Source of the DNA: Thioalkalivibrio sp. AKL19
GTDB taxonomy: Bacteria; Pseudomonadota; Gammaproteobacteria; Ectothiorhodospirales; Ectothiorhodospiraceae
DNA: 64,000 bases
Assembly (NCBI RefSeq): GCF_000420165.1
Contig: NZ_ATUK01000010.1
Span: forward strand, 310,001-374,000
Direction: 5' to 3'
The notes under the pieces were generated by a model that was not told the origin of the DNA, searched no databases, and was given only the letters and a program-made list of their open reading frames with translations. Below are positions 1 through 6,588 of this stretch, piece after piece (the first letter of the stretch is position 1; every line of letters starts with the position of its first letter). A program made the position numbers and the translations under genes.

Positions 1-1
1 G

Positions 2-529
2 TTTGAGCCGCAGATAAGTGCTCCCGTTTGCGTGATCTTTGAAAAGGCAAGAGCTACGGTTGTCTCCTCTTTGTTCGGAGACGAAATTTCCAGTCGTGGA
101 GTGGCTCCCTCAAAGTCTTTGCCCGTAATTAAGTTTGATGTTCCTTTAAAATGTAAAAAAGAAGAATCCTATTGGTGCATCAATTACACATATTTTTGCA
201 ATCAAAGCAATCTAAAAGAAGCGATTGAGTATCTCGAAGGTGATTCTGTAAAGAAAAGAAGTTTTATTCGCTATATTGATTTCCTAGATGCGTTGCCAGA
301 AGATAGGTTGATGCCTAGTGAGGATAATATTGCTGGCACTTTTGTAAAGGTTATGAAGAGCAGAAGCGGAATGCGAGTAGCGATCACGAATGGCGATGGT
401 GAAATCCTTCAAGGGGCTATTCACTGGGGGTTTCCTCAGATATTCATTAAGCCGCCAGAAGAAATAGAAATGAAAATAGATCCAACAACAGGACAAGTTA
501 GTTTCAATGCAAAAGGGCGGTGGTATTAG
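2..529 (+). CDS. Hypothetical cassette protein (5' end outside window)
   Basis: The reading frame is open from the first bases of the window to the TAG stop, so the true start lies upstream; an internal GTG at 32 is only a possible start. The visible part is about 175 residues with no domain I recognise. It has no signal peptide or membrane segment. Codon use is AT-rich compared with the genes beyond 12 kb, and an attC-like site follows closely, so I read it as an integron gene cassette. Such cassettes usually encode one small protein of unknown role. Existence of the gene is fairly secure; function is unknown. Confidence 0.6.
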   Translation, partial: FEPQISAPVCVIFEKARATVVSSLFGDEISSRGVAPSKSLPVIKFDVPLKCKKEESYWCINYTYFCNQSNLKEAIEYLEGDSVKKRSFIRYIDFLDALPEDRLMPSEDNIAGTFVKVMKSRSGMRVAITNGDGEILQGAIHWGFPQIFIKPPEEIEMKIDPTTGQVSFNAKGRWY

Positions 530-556
530 GTGTCCTTCCTGAGTTGGCGAAATAGC

Positions 557-628
557 TTTTAACAAGGCGCTGTTGTCGGACCAATTCTCCGCTGCGCTAA
601 AAATTGGCCGCAAAGCGCGGCGTTAAGC
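557..628 (+). other. attC-like integron recombination site 1
   Basis: A 72-bp imperfect inverted repeat ends in GTTAAGC, an exact match to the R' core GTTRRRY. It begins with TTTTAAC, one mismatch from the R'' core RYYYAAC. Inner arms AACAAGGCGC and GCGCGGCGTT are complementary, as are CCAATT (581-586) and AATTGG (602-607), enclosing a short loop. It lies between the stop of the first gene and the start of the second, in the orientation expected for cassettes. Confidence 0.75.
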
Positions 629-656
629 GACAAAATACCCGAGGAGTTGATCGTCG

Positions 657-1070
657 ATGGAGAAGTTTAATTTACTAGTCGGTCTTTTATTCGGGAAACT
701 CTATGAGGAGTTCCCAGTTGCTTTCCGAGTGACTCCGGAACAATTTCTTGAAGAGATAATCGAGAAGGAAGATTACGAGGGCTCATTCGATTTCACGGAG
801 TACCTTGAAAGTACCGTAAGGTGGCTTGAAACTGCCGGATATATTTGGGTCAGTCAGGATCTTTCTGATGATGGAGGCGTGGAGTTCGATGTCGTGCTGA
901 GCGAGAATGGTCTGGAGACTTTGCGCAAGGCTCCTAAATCACTTGAGGGAACAGCATCCATTGGTGAACGACTTTCGAATTTTGGTAAGTCAAAGGCTTC
1001 AGATGCCGTTGGCACTCTGGTTTCTCTTGCAATTACAAGCGCCGTCAGTAGTTCCGGAATTGCCTCTTAA
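657..1070 (+). CDS. Hypothetical cassette protein, 137 aa
   Basis: This soluble 137-residue protein has an acidic N-terminal half and a small-residue, mildly hydrophobic C-terminal tail (about residues 108-137). The ATG is supported by a GAGGAG ribosome-binding site at 641-646. The first half has the look of a small winged-helix or helical domain (ending in a stretch with GLETLRKAPKSL), but I cannot name the family. Its stop codon lies inside the R'' end of the next attC-like site, which is typical of a cassette gene filling its cassette. Function unknown. Confidence 0.65.
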   Translation: MEKFNLLVGLLFGKLYEEFPVAFRVTPEQFLEEIIEKEDYEGSFDFTEYLESTVRWLETAGYIWVSQDLSDDGGVEFDVVLSENGLETLRKAPKSLEGTASIGERLSNFGKSKASDAVGTLVSLAITSAVSSSGIAS

Positions 1071-1140
1071 CCAGTCGCAGCAGTACGCTGCCTTCGGCGC
1101 CGGACGCTCGTCCCTCGCGCCGCTGTGCTCTGCGTTAATC
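1065..1140 (+). other. attC-like integron recombination site 2
   Basis: About 76 bp, from TCTTAAC (R''-like, one mismatch) to GTTAATC (R'-like, one mismatch), with partly complementary arms such as CAGCAG and CGCTG. It overlaps the end of the preceding gene. The match is weaker than for sites 1 and 4, but position and orientation fit the cassette series. Confidence 0.6.
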
Positions 1141-1195
1141 ACTGAGAGCCCTGAAAATCGGTTTGTTGGGAGCCTATCTGTTGAAAGTTAGGGAG

Positions 1196-1663
1196 ATGAG
1201 TGAGTCCAAACGACTGGAATTAATAGCTGAGGCCGTTCGTTATTGTCAGCGAGTCAGTGCGATGGGTATGCCTGCTTCAGCCTTTTCCAAAGCGTTGCGA
1301 GAGCCCATCCACTTCTTGTGGGAGCGCAGAGCCGGATCGAAAACTGCGGCTGCACACTATCGTTCGAGATCTGCAGTGGGCCTATCATTTGGGAATGGAA
1401 CTCTGGTTTATGATCATGCGGTGCCATTCATTTATCTTCAGCGGCGTTTACTCGCCTTGGAGACTGTCGATGAGCCTTCAATTCGCGCTTTGCTACAGCA
1501 GCTTAACCTGATTGCGCTGATCACGAAGGACGAAGATCAGATGCTCAGATCGGTTGGTTTGAATAAGAGCATGCCAAAGGATTGGGATGGTAACGACCCG
1601 CTGGCGCGATATAAAGAAATTGGAATAGAGCTTATGCCAACCCGAGAAGCTGTAAATGTTTAA
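1196..1663 (+). CDS. Hypothetical cassette protein, about 155 aa
   Basis: This is a soluble protein with no domain I recognise and no signal peptide or membrane segment. The ATG at 1196 directly abuts an AGGGAG motif, which is too close to serve it. A TTG at 1181 with GGGAG eight bases upstream, or a TTG at 1163, are alternatives that would add 5 or 11 residues. The stop overlaps a GTTTAAC motif, the R'' core of another attC site, so this is again a cassette gene. Function unknown. Confidence 0.6.
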   Translation: MSESKRLELIAEAVRYCQRVSAMGMPASAFSKALREPIHFLWERRAGSKTAAAHYRSRSAVGLSFGNGTLVYDHAVPFIYLQRRLLALETVDEPSIRALLQQLNLIALITKDEDQMLRSVGLNKSMPKDWDGNDPLARYKEIGIELMPTREAVNV

Positions 1664-1690
1664 CAAGTCATTCAAAAGTGGAACAAGAGG
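1658..1690 (+). other. Truncated attC-like site 3
   Basis: GTTTAAC at 1658-1664 is an exact match to the R'' core RYYYAAC and follows the preceding cassette gene. No matching R' end or complementary arm follows; the sequence changes abruptly to GC-rich DNA near 1690. I read it as the left half of an attC site cut by a rearrangement. Confidence 0.5.
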
Positions 1691-1693
1691 ACA

Positions 1694-1721
1694 CCCACCT
1701 TTTTCCGCCCACCTTTTTCCG
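1694..1721 (+). repeat. 14-bp perfect direct duplication at a junction
   Basis: CCCACCTTTTTCCG occurs twice in immediate succession (1694-1707 and 1708-1721), exactly where the cassette-type sequence meets the modC fragment. It may record a repair or insertion event. Confidence 0.7.
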
Positions 1722-1728
1722 CCGGCCA

Positions 1729-2027
1729 CCCCCGGCTCCACCAACGGCGCCGGAAGCCAGGCCCGCCTGCGCATCGACGCCCGCGACGTCTCCATCGCCC
1801 TGACCCCACCCCAGGACGTCTCCATCCTCAACATCATCCCCATCACCATCGAGTCCCTGGACGAGGCCCCCGGCCACCACGGCCCCGCTCGCATCCTCGC
1901 CACCTGCCGCCAGGACGACAGCCAGACCCTGATGGCCGAACTCACCCGCCTCTTCACCGAACGCCTTGCCCTCCAGCCCGGCGCCCGTGCCTACGCACTC
2001 GTCAAATCCGTCGCCTTTCTCGCCTGA
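1729..2027 (+). pseudogene. modC: modC fragment, C-terminal TOBE domain only
   Basis: The translated segment resembles the C-terminal end of ModC, the ATPase of the molybdate ABC transporter. It has RIDARDVSIALTPP, then SILNIIPITI, and ends with KSVAFLA, in the order seen in the molybdate-binding TOBE domain. The whole nucleotide-binding domain (Walker A, signature, Walker B) is missing. The frame runs back into the truncated attC site, giving a chance open frame from about 1656. Base composition is much more GC-rich than the flanking cassettes. It is almost certainly a non-functional remnant brought in by rearrangement; translation of the fragment itself cannot be excluded. Confidence 0.7.
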
Positions 2028-2250
2028 ACGGCCCGCGCGCACACCGCCGATCCGACGACCCAGCGGCTCCCCTCGCAAACCCAAAACGCGCGTGCCAGAA
2101 TCCACCTGACCACCATGCTAGACGCCGCAGAGCCGACCTACCGCCTCCCACAACCTGTCTACGCCGCAACATATCCAGGATCCATCGTCGCCCATGAGCC
2201 ATAACCCGCTGAATACACGCCCATTCGTCCCGCCGCCTCATTCGGGATAT
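2028..2250. other. Gene-free spacer after the modC fragment
   Basis: I see no convincing gene in this stretch. Composition shifts gradually from GC-rich (modC side) to AT-rich toward the hairpin and the next cassette gene. Confidence 0.4.
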
Positions 2251-2287
2251 ATAGCGCGCACGTTCAACCAATATCTGTGCGCGCTAT
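2251..2287 (+). promoter_or_regulatory. Perfect 11-bp inverted repeat upstream of a cassette gene
   Basis: ATAGCGCGCAC (2251-2261) and GTGCGCGCTAT (2277-2287) are exact reverse complements separated by 15 bases. There is no T-tract behind the stem, so it is not a standard terminator. It lies 36 bases upstream of the next start codon and could be an operator or an RNA hairpin in the leader. Role not known. Confidence 0.5.
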
Positions 2288-2322
2288 CTAATAACTGTTA
2301 AGGCTCAAAAGGAGAAAATTTC

Positions 2323-2724
2323 ATGCCAGTAGTTATTACATTTGATATTGAAGGGGCGCCCCCAGGGGAACGGAACAGAATCCAAAGCTTTTTCGAGCGA
2401 TTCGGCTGGCAAAACCTTGGGGGTAGTTCCTATCGATATCCGAGGCTAGGAACACAAGACCAGCCCGTAGAAGATTGGTTTAACCACGTCATTCCGGCGT
2501 TGACTTTGTTCAGGCAGTATCTAGTCAAGAGTGGTCGGCCACTCGGTTGCTTTACTCTGGATGTACAGTCTACCACTGGGTATGAACCGAAAGGCGGTTT
2601 CGGGACTGGTCCCTTGGATGGGGCGAATGTTCGTCTGTACCAGCCCGGAAATACGGCATTCGGCGAGCGAAACCTGCGCGATTGGATCGATAACCTTGAT
2701 TATCCCTACGATGTCGGGGAATAG
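2323..2724 (+). CDS. Hypothetical cassette protein, 133 aa
   Basis: This is a 133-residue soluble protein preceded by a clear ribosome-binding site (AAAGGAG, ending 8 bases before the ATG). It begins PVVITFDIEGAPPGERNRI, which suggests a beta-strand followed by a helix as in a ferredoxin-like fold, but I cannot assign a family. It is followed within one base by the best attC-like site in the window, so it is a cassette gene. A perfect hairpin lies in its leader. Function unknown. Confidence 0.7.
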   Translation: MPVVITFDIEGAPPGERNRIQSFFERFGWQNLGGSSYRYPRLGTQDQPVEDWFNHVIPALTLFRQYLVKSGRPLGCFTLDVQSTTGYEPKGGFGTGPLDGANVRLYQPGNTAFGERNLRDWIDNLDYPYDVGE

Positions 2725-2793
2725 CCTTAACACTACGCTCCAGCCGACGTCAGGCCGCAACGCGGCCTTCCTCGGCTGAGCTTGGCGTTGGGC
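2725..2793 (+). other. attC-like integron recombination site 4 (best match)
   Basis: This 69-bp site starts CCTTAAC and ends GTTGGGC, the latter an exact R' core. The two arms pair well (GCTCCAGCCG against CGGCTGAGC), with an unpaired extra base in one arm, a hallmark of attC strand choice. The centre GGCCGCAACGCGGCC forms the terminal hairpin. Confidence 0.8.
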
Positions 2794-2807
2794 GTCAAGG
2801 AGAAGTC

Positions 2808-2933
2808 GTGCATAACGAAACCGCAAAAGTCACGTTTGATTCAAACGTGTGGAGAAGGGTTGCCAGCCCGGACAAGTTTCCTGACGCGCCTGATATAGCG
2901 TCAATTCGCTCCATTAGGGAAACGCTGATTTAA
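2808..2933 (+). pseudogene. N-terminal remnant of a PIN-like cassette protein
   Basis: A GTG start with AAGGAGA upstream opens a frame reading VTFDSNVWRRVASPDKF, which resembles the first strand of PIN-like nucleases with the conserved acidic residue in the FDSNVW motif. After about 36 codons the frame enters an insertion-sequence end and stops at TAA 2931-2933. The gene belongs to the cassette that starts at the R' end of attC site 4. The matching C-terminal part may be the fragment at 3979-4137. Confidence 0.5.
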
Positions 2934-3031
2934 TCCGCCGTGGGTCCCGCCCACCTGGCGGGTTTGGGATAATGGCGCCAGGTTTTCTGCCCGAGGTGAT
3001 GGCCTATGTCCCAGCGCAGCTTTTCAGCTTC
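2918..3031 (+). mobile_element. Left-end remnant of an IS5-type insertion sequence
   Basis: TTAG (2914-2917) followed by GGAAACGCTGATTTAATC looks like a YTAR target and a terminal inverted repeat. The first 18 bases differ at two positions from the terminal repeat of the MITE at 52806-53086. About 90 bases in, ATGTCCCAGCGCAGCTTTTC encodes MSQRSF, the way many IS5-family transposases begin. The rest of the element is gone, apparently removed where the RAYT unit begins. The family call is inference. Confidence 0.5.
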
Positions 3032-3042
3032 ACCCACATAGC

Positions 3043-3974
3043 GGGGTCGGACCCCCAGGAACGCCCTATTTTCAATCGGATAGCCTTTTATAGACCCCTC
3101 TGAGAAGCCTTAGAAGGCCCATTTCAGCACCGAAAATGACGTTCCAGGGAGGGAACTCATGCCACGCGCCAACCGCTACGTCTTACCAGGCCTGGTCTGG
3201 CACATCACCCATCGCTGCCACCGCCAGCAGTTTCTGCTCAAGTTCCAGCGCGACCGGGCCAATTGGCGTCGATGGCTGTTTGAGGCCCGCAAGCGTTATG
3301 GGCTGTGTGTGCTCAATTACATCGCGACGTCCAACCACATTCATCTGCTGGTGCTGGACACTGGGCGTAACGAGATCCCGGCCGCCATGAGGCTGGTCGC
3401 TGGACGCACCGCCCAGGCCTATAACCGGCGGAAGTCCCGGAAGGGAGCCTTCTGGGAGGATCGGTATCACGCCACTGCGGTGGAGACGGGTGAGCATCTG
3501 GCTCGTTGCCTGGTGTATATCGATCTGAACATGGTGCGCGCCGGCGTCGTCCGGCACCCGGATCAATGGGGGGTGTCGGGCTATCACGAAATCCAGACGC
3601 CCCCTGCCCGCTATCGCGCGGTGGATCGCGAGGCCTTGGCCCGCACCCTGGAGCTACCTTCGATTCAGTCGCTGGCTGTCCATCACAGGCAATGGGTAGA
3701 AGAGGCCCTTACCAATGACCGCTGTAGCCGCGATGACCGCTGGACGCGTTCCATTGGAGTCGGAAGCGAGGCCTTTGTGGCCCAACTGAAGCAGCAGCTC
3801 GGCCTTCGGGCGCTCGACCGGACGGTTACGGTCGATGACGATGCGGCCTTCATTGCCGAGGATCCAGCGCCTTACGCGGCCATTTCGCCCCCAAAATCGA
3901 GCTTCTAAGCCTCTTAACGGGCGCCAAATTCGCATATCTCTATGATTACCAGTCTCTTTCTCAGGTCCGACCCC
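3043..3974 (+). mobile_element. RAYT-type element flanked by GGGGTCGGACC palindromes
   Basis: GGGGTCGGACCCC at 3043-3055 and AGGTCCGACCCC at 3963-3974 are inverted copies that bracket a Y1 transposase gene. A third copy (GGGGTCGGACC) lies at 4228-4238. Near-palindromic GGGGTC-GACCCC motifs next to a Y1 transposase fit a REP-associated tyrosine transposase (RAYT) unit. It appears to have inserted into, or recombined across, a cassette already hit by an IS5-type element. Confidence 0.6.
3159..3908 (+). CDS. REP-associated tyrosine transposase (Y1/HUH)
   Basis: The 249-residue protein is a Y1 transposase, a single-strand DNA nuclease that cuts with one tyrosine. HITHRCHRQQFLL near residue 15 and the HUH metal motif NHIHLLVLD near residue 62 are present. 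The likely catalytic tyrosine is in AQAYNRRKSRKGAFWEDRY near residue 90, followed by the conserved YIDLNMVRAGVV segment. Length is normal for the RAYT group, and no frame damage is seen. A good ribosome-binding site (GGGAGGGA) supports the ATG. It probably acts on the GGGGTCGGACC palindromes around it. Confidence 0.85.
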   Translation: MPRANRYVLPGLVWHITHRCHRQQFLLKFQRDRANWRRWLFEARKRYGLCVLNYIATSNHIHLLVLDTGRNEIPAAMRLVAGRTAQAYNRRKSRKGAFWEDRYHATAVETGEHLARCLVYIDLNMVRAGVVRHPDQWGVSGYHEIQTPPARYRAVDREALARTLELPSIQSLAVHHRQWVEEALTNDRCSRDDRWTRSIGVGSEAFVAQLKQQLGLRALDRTVTVDDDAAFIAEDPAPYAAISPPKSSF

Positions 3975-3978
3975 GGTA

Positions 3979-4137
3979 ATCAGCAGTAGCTGGCCGCACC
4001 TCAGCGACGAAGACGTTGAGACGTTCAAGCGTCTAAAGGATGCACGAGACGCGATCGCACATGGGCGAACCTCTGAGCCACCGCAGGGCTATGCGAGGAG
4101 CGCTGAACTACTGGCACACAAGGTCTTGTGGCGATGA
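3979..4137 (+). pseudogene. C-terminal remnant of a HEPN-like cassette protein
   Basis: The frame from about 3979 to the TGA at 4135-4137 encodes WPHLSDEDVETFKRLKDARD followed by AIAHGR. An RDxxxH-like motif of this kind (RDAIAHG) is typical of HEPN-type domains. There is no start codon; the upstream boundary coincides with the right palindrome of the RAYT unit. An attC-like site follows, so this was a cassette gene. It may be the tail of the gene whose head is at 2808-2933. Confidence 0.5.
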
Positions 4138-4147
4138 ACGCGGCGAC

Positions 4148-4216
4148 GCCTAACCCCTCGCTCAACCTGACCCGCTACGGCAGGTGTCGCCTTCCCGTAA
4201 ATTCGGTCCATTGGGC
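4148..4216 (+). other. Degenerate attC-like site 5
   Basis: GCCTAAC is an exact R'' core and lies 11 bases after the stop of the HEPN-like remnant. An inner ACCTG / CAGGT hairpin is present. Sixty-nine bases on, ATTGGGC is one base from the R' core GTTRRRY, with the G at the cleavage point replaced. The arms pair less well than at site 4. It is probably an eroded site and the last one in this series. Confidence 0.45.
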
Positions 4217-4227
4217 GTGATACGTAC

Positions 4228-4238
4228 GGGGTCGGACC
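4228..4238 (+). repeat. Third GGGGTCGGACC motif
   Basis: An 11-bp copy of the palindrome half that flanks the RAYT gene, in the same orientation as the left copy. It sits just behind the eroded attC site. Confidence 0.55.
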
Positions 4239-4366
4239 TCCGCAAATCACTGAACATAGGGCGTAAAGGGCCGCGCCAGGCGCCGCATACGGCCTTAAAC
4301 GACGAATTTTCGGGCTAATAACGGGCCGCCAAGAGCTTTCACATGCGTCCAGCGGTGTCGCGAGTG

Positions 4367-4392
4367 TTGCGTGTTGCGCAATCGGCGATACT
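4367..4392 (+). promoter_or_regulatory. Possible higBA promoter
   Basis: TTGCGT (4367-4372) and GATACT (4387-4392) resemble -35 and -10 boxes, but the 14-base spacer is short. The palindrome TTGCGCAA (4375-4382) between them could be a HigA operator. GATACT ends only 6 bases before the ATG, so the message may be nearly leaderless. Confidence 0.3.
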
Positions 4393-4398
4393 AGCGAC

Positions 4399-4677
4399 AT
4401 GATCAAGTCGTTTCGGCACAAGGGACTGCGCCGTTTCTACGAGTCGGGGAGCGGCACCGGGATACAGCCTCGGCACGCGAAGCGGCTAAGGATGCAGTTG
4501 GCGGCCCTGGATACCGCGTCCACGATCAAAGACATGGATATCCCCGGGTTCCACCTGCACCGATTCAAGGGCACCGCGCAGGATCGCTGGAGCATCCGGG
4601 TCAGCGGCCACTGGCGTCTGACCTTCGAATTCCATGACGGCAATGTCCATCTCCTGGACTACGAGGATTACCACTGA
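4399..4677 (+). CDS. higB: HigB-type toxin (RelE superfamily)
   Basis: The 92-residue protein matches the HigB family of ribosome-dependent mRNA nucleases. It starts IKSFRHKGLRRFYESG, has a central RFKGTAQDRWSIRVSGHWR and ends with the strand FEFHDGNVHLLDYEDYH, all standard for the family. The conserved arginines and C-terminal histidine are in place, so it should be active. The toxin gene comes first, as usual for higBA, and its stop overlaps the antitoxin start. The pair lies between the cassette region and the restriction operon. Confidence 0.9.
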   Translation: MIKSFRHKGLRRFYESGSGTGIQPRHAKRLRMQLAALDTASTIKDMDIPGFHLHRFKGTAQDRWSIRVSGHWRLTFEFHDGNVHLLDYEDYH

Positions 4678-4994
4678 TGACCATGCACAACCCTCCGCAC
4701 CCGGGCGAGTTCATTCGCGAGGTCTATCTGGAACCGTTTGGACTCAGTGCCCGCCAGCTTGCCAGCAAGCTCGATGTCTCGCCTTCCACCTTGGGGCGCG
4801 TCCTGCAGGGTCGCAGCGGGGTCAGCCCCGAGATGGCACTGCGGCTTTCCAAGACGCTTGGCCGTTCGCCGGAAAGCTGGCTGGCCATGCAGGACCAGCA
4901 CGACCTCTGGTGTGCACGTAAGAGCGTGAAGCTGGACACCGTGCAGCGGGTGCGGTTCGATGGGCCTGGCGACGGCGGGCCACCTGCCGCTTAG
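4677..4994 (+). CDS. higA: HigA-type antitoxin
   Basis: The 105-residue protein has the HigA hallmark HPGEFIREVYLEPFGLSARQ followed by a helix-turn-helix (LASKLDVSPSTLGRVLQG). It should neutralise HigB and bind the operon promoter. Its ATG overlaps the higB stop in a TGATG, so the two are translationally coupled. The C-terminal tail is Gly/Pro-rich and probably disordered. Type I restriction genes follow after about 95 bases. Confidence 0.9.
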   Translation: MTMHNPPHPGEFIREVYLEPFGLSARQLASKLDVSPSTLGRVLQGRSGVSPEMALRLSKTLGRSPESWLAMQDQHDLWCARKSVKLDTVQRVRFDGPGDGGPPAA

Positions 4995-5088
4995 CACCGC
5001 AGGAAGTACGCCAGGGAAGTGGCGCCCACCTTTCTCCTGACCTGCGCGCGAAGGGATAATGCGGCGTCCAAGGAGAACGGGTGACTGA

Positions 5089-6588
5089 ATGTTCGAGCAA
5101 ACCTTCCGCAATATCGATGATGTGCTCTGGAAAGAGGCCGGCTGCGCGACGGAGCTGGACTACACGGAGCAGACGTCGTGGATGTTGTTCCTCAAGTACC
5201 TGGATGATCTGGAGTACGAACGCGCGCAGGAGGCGGAGCTGGTGGGCAAGCCCTACCAGTACATCATCGATGAGCCGTATCGCTGGTCGGCGTGGGCGGC
5301 GCCGAAGACGGCCGATGGCGCGTTCGACCATGACGAAGCGCTGACGGGCGCGGATCTGATCGGCTTCGTCAACGACGATCTGTTTCCATATCTCCAGGGC
5401 TTTCGCACGCGCGCGACGGGGCCGGACACCCTCGAATACAAGATCGGGGAGATCTTCAGCGAGATCCGCAACAAGTTCGCCAGCGGCTACAGCCTCCGCG
5501 ATGCCCTGGAGCTGATCGACGGCCTGAGCTTCCGCTCGCAGCAGGAAAAGCACGAGCTCTCCCATCTGTACGAGGCGAAGATCCGCAACATGGGCAATGC
5601 GGGGCGCAACGGCGGGGAGTACTACACGCCGCGCCCGTTGATCCGCGCGATGATCCAGGTGGTGAAGCCGCGCATCGGCGAGCGCATCTACGACGCCGCC
5701 GCCGGGTCAGCCGGCTTTCTGTGCGAGGCGCACGACTATCTGCGTTACGGGCCGGACGGCCAGGGCGACGGCAGCCACCTGTCCACCAGCGACCTGAATA
5801 CCCTCCAGACCCGCACCTTCTACGCCAAGGAGAAGAAGAGCCTGCCCTATGTCATCGGGATCATGAACCTGATCCTGCACGGCATCGAGGCCCCCAATGT
5901 CATCCACACCAACAGCCTCACGGAGAACCTGAGCGACATCCAGGAGAAGGACCGCTTCGACGTGATCCTGGCCAACCCGCCCTTCGGCGGCAAGGAGCGC
6001 AAGGAGGTCCAGCAGAACTTCCCCATCAAGACCGGCGAGACGGCCTTCCTGTTCCTGCAGCACTTCATCAAGTACCTGAAGGCCGGTGGCCGCGCCGCCG
6101 TCGTCATCAAGAACACCTTCCTCTCCAACAGCGACAACGCCTCCCGCGCGCTGCGCAAGGAGCTGCTGGACAGTTGCAACCTGCACACCATCCTGGACTG
6201 CCCCGGCGGCACCTTCCTCGGTGCGGGTGTGAAGACCGTGGTGCTGTTCTTCGGCAAGCCTGCCCTGAGCTTGGCCGAAGGGGGCGCCCCGACCCGCAAG
6301 ATCTGGTACTACCAGCTCGACCCCGGCCGCAGCCTGGGCAAGACCAACCCGCTCAACGACAACGACCTGAAGGACTTCGTCGCGCGTCAGGCCGGATTCG
6401 AGGATTCCGAGAACTCCTGGACCGTGGACATCAAGGACATCGACCCGGACAGCGTCGATCTGTCGGTGAAAAACCCCAACAAGGCCGAAGCCGAGCCCCT
6501 GCGCGATCCCGAGGTCATCATCAACGAGATCGAGACTCTGGACAGGGAGAGCGAAGAGATCCTGGAAGGGATTCGGGGGATGTTATGA
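5089..6588 (+). CDS. hsdM: Type I restriction-modification methyltransferase subunit HsdM
   Basis: The 499-residue N6-adenine methyltransferase pairs with HsdS to mark DNA and with HsdR to restrict it. The N-terminal helical HsdM domain covers roughly residues 1-150. The SAM-binding motif is DAAAGSAGFL (about residue 203) and the catalytic NPPF is near residue 299. Residues 391-398 (PALSLAEG) look like an extra loop that encodes one copy of a dispersed repeat, inserted between the strand VVLFFGK and APTRKIWYYQL. The frame is kept. The loop is at the surface of the Rossmann domain in homologues, so activity may survive; that is inference. The stop overlaps hsdS by ATGA. Confidence 0.95.
   Translation: MFEQTFRNIDDVLWKEAGCATELDYTEQTSWMLFLKYLDDLEYERAQEAELVGKPYQYIIDEPYRWSAWAAPKTADGAFDHDEALTGADLIGFVNDDLFPYLQGFRTRATGPDTLEYKIGEIFSEIRNKFASGYSLRDALELIDGLSFRSQQEKHELSHLYEAKIRNMGNAGRNGGEYYTPRPLIRAMIQVVKPRIGERIYDAAAGSAGFLCEAHDYLRYGPDGQGDGSHLSTSDLNTLQTRTFYAKEKKSLPYVIGIMNLILHGIEAPNVIHTNSLTENLSDIQEKDRFDVILANPPFGGKERKEVQQNFPIKTGETAFLFLQHFIKYLKAGGRAAVVIKNTFLSNSDNASRALRKELLDSCNLHTILDCPGGTFLGAGVKTVVLFFGKPALSLAEGGAPTRKIWYYQLDPGRSLGKTNPLNDNDLKDFVARQAGFEDSENSWTVDIKDIDPDSVDLSVKNPNKAEAEPLRDPEVIINEIETLDRESEEILEGIRGML
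6263..6282 (+). repeat. Single copy of the CTGAGC-TCGAAGGG repeat inside hsdM
   Basis: CCCTGAGCTTGGCCGAAGGG differs by only a few bases from CCCTGAGCCTGTCGAAGGG at 10203-10221 in hsdR. It encodes the extra residues PALSLAEG of HsdM, in frame. Confidence 0.7.

Noticed and set aside
2262-2303. A sixth attC site between GTTCAAC and GTTAAGG
   Set aside because: At 42 bp it is shorter than known sites and its last core base does not fit; the GTTCAAC falls in the loop of the 11-bp hairpin.
4228-4398. A small gene between the degenerate attC site and higB
   Set aside because: No frame with a start and ribosome-binding site of useful length was found.
5721-6580. Long Arg/Pro/Gly-rich open frame in hsdM
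   Set aside because: It is out of frame with clear hsdM motifs; only the part from 6585 onward is real (hsdS).
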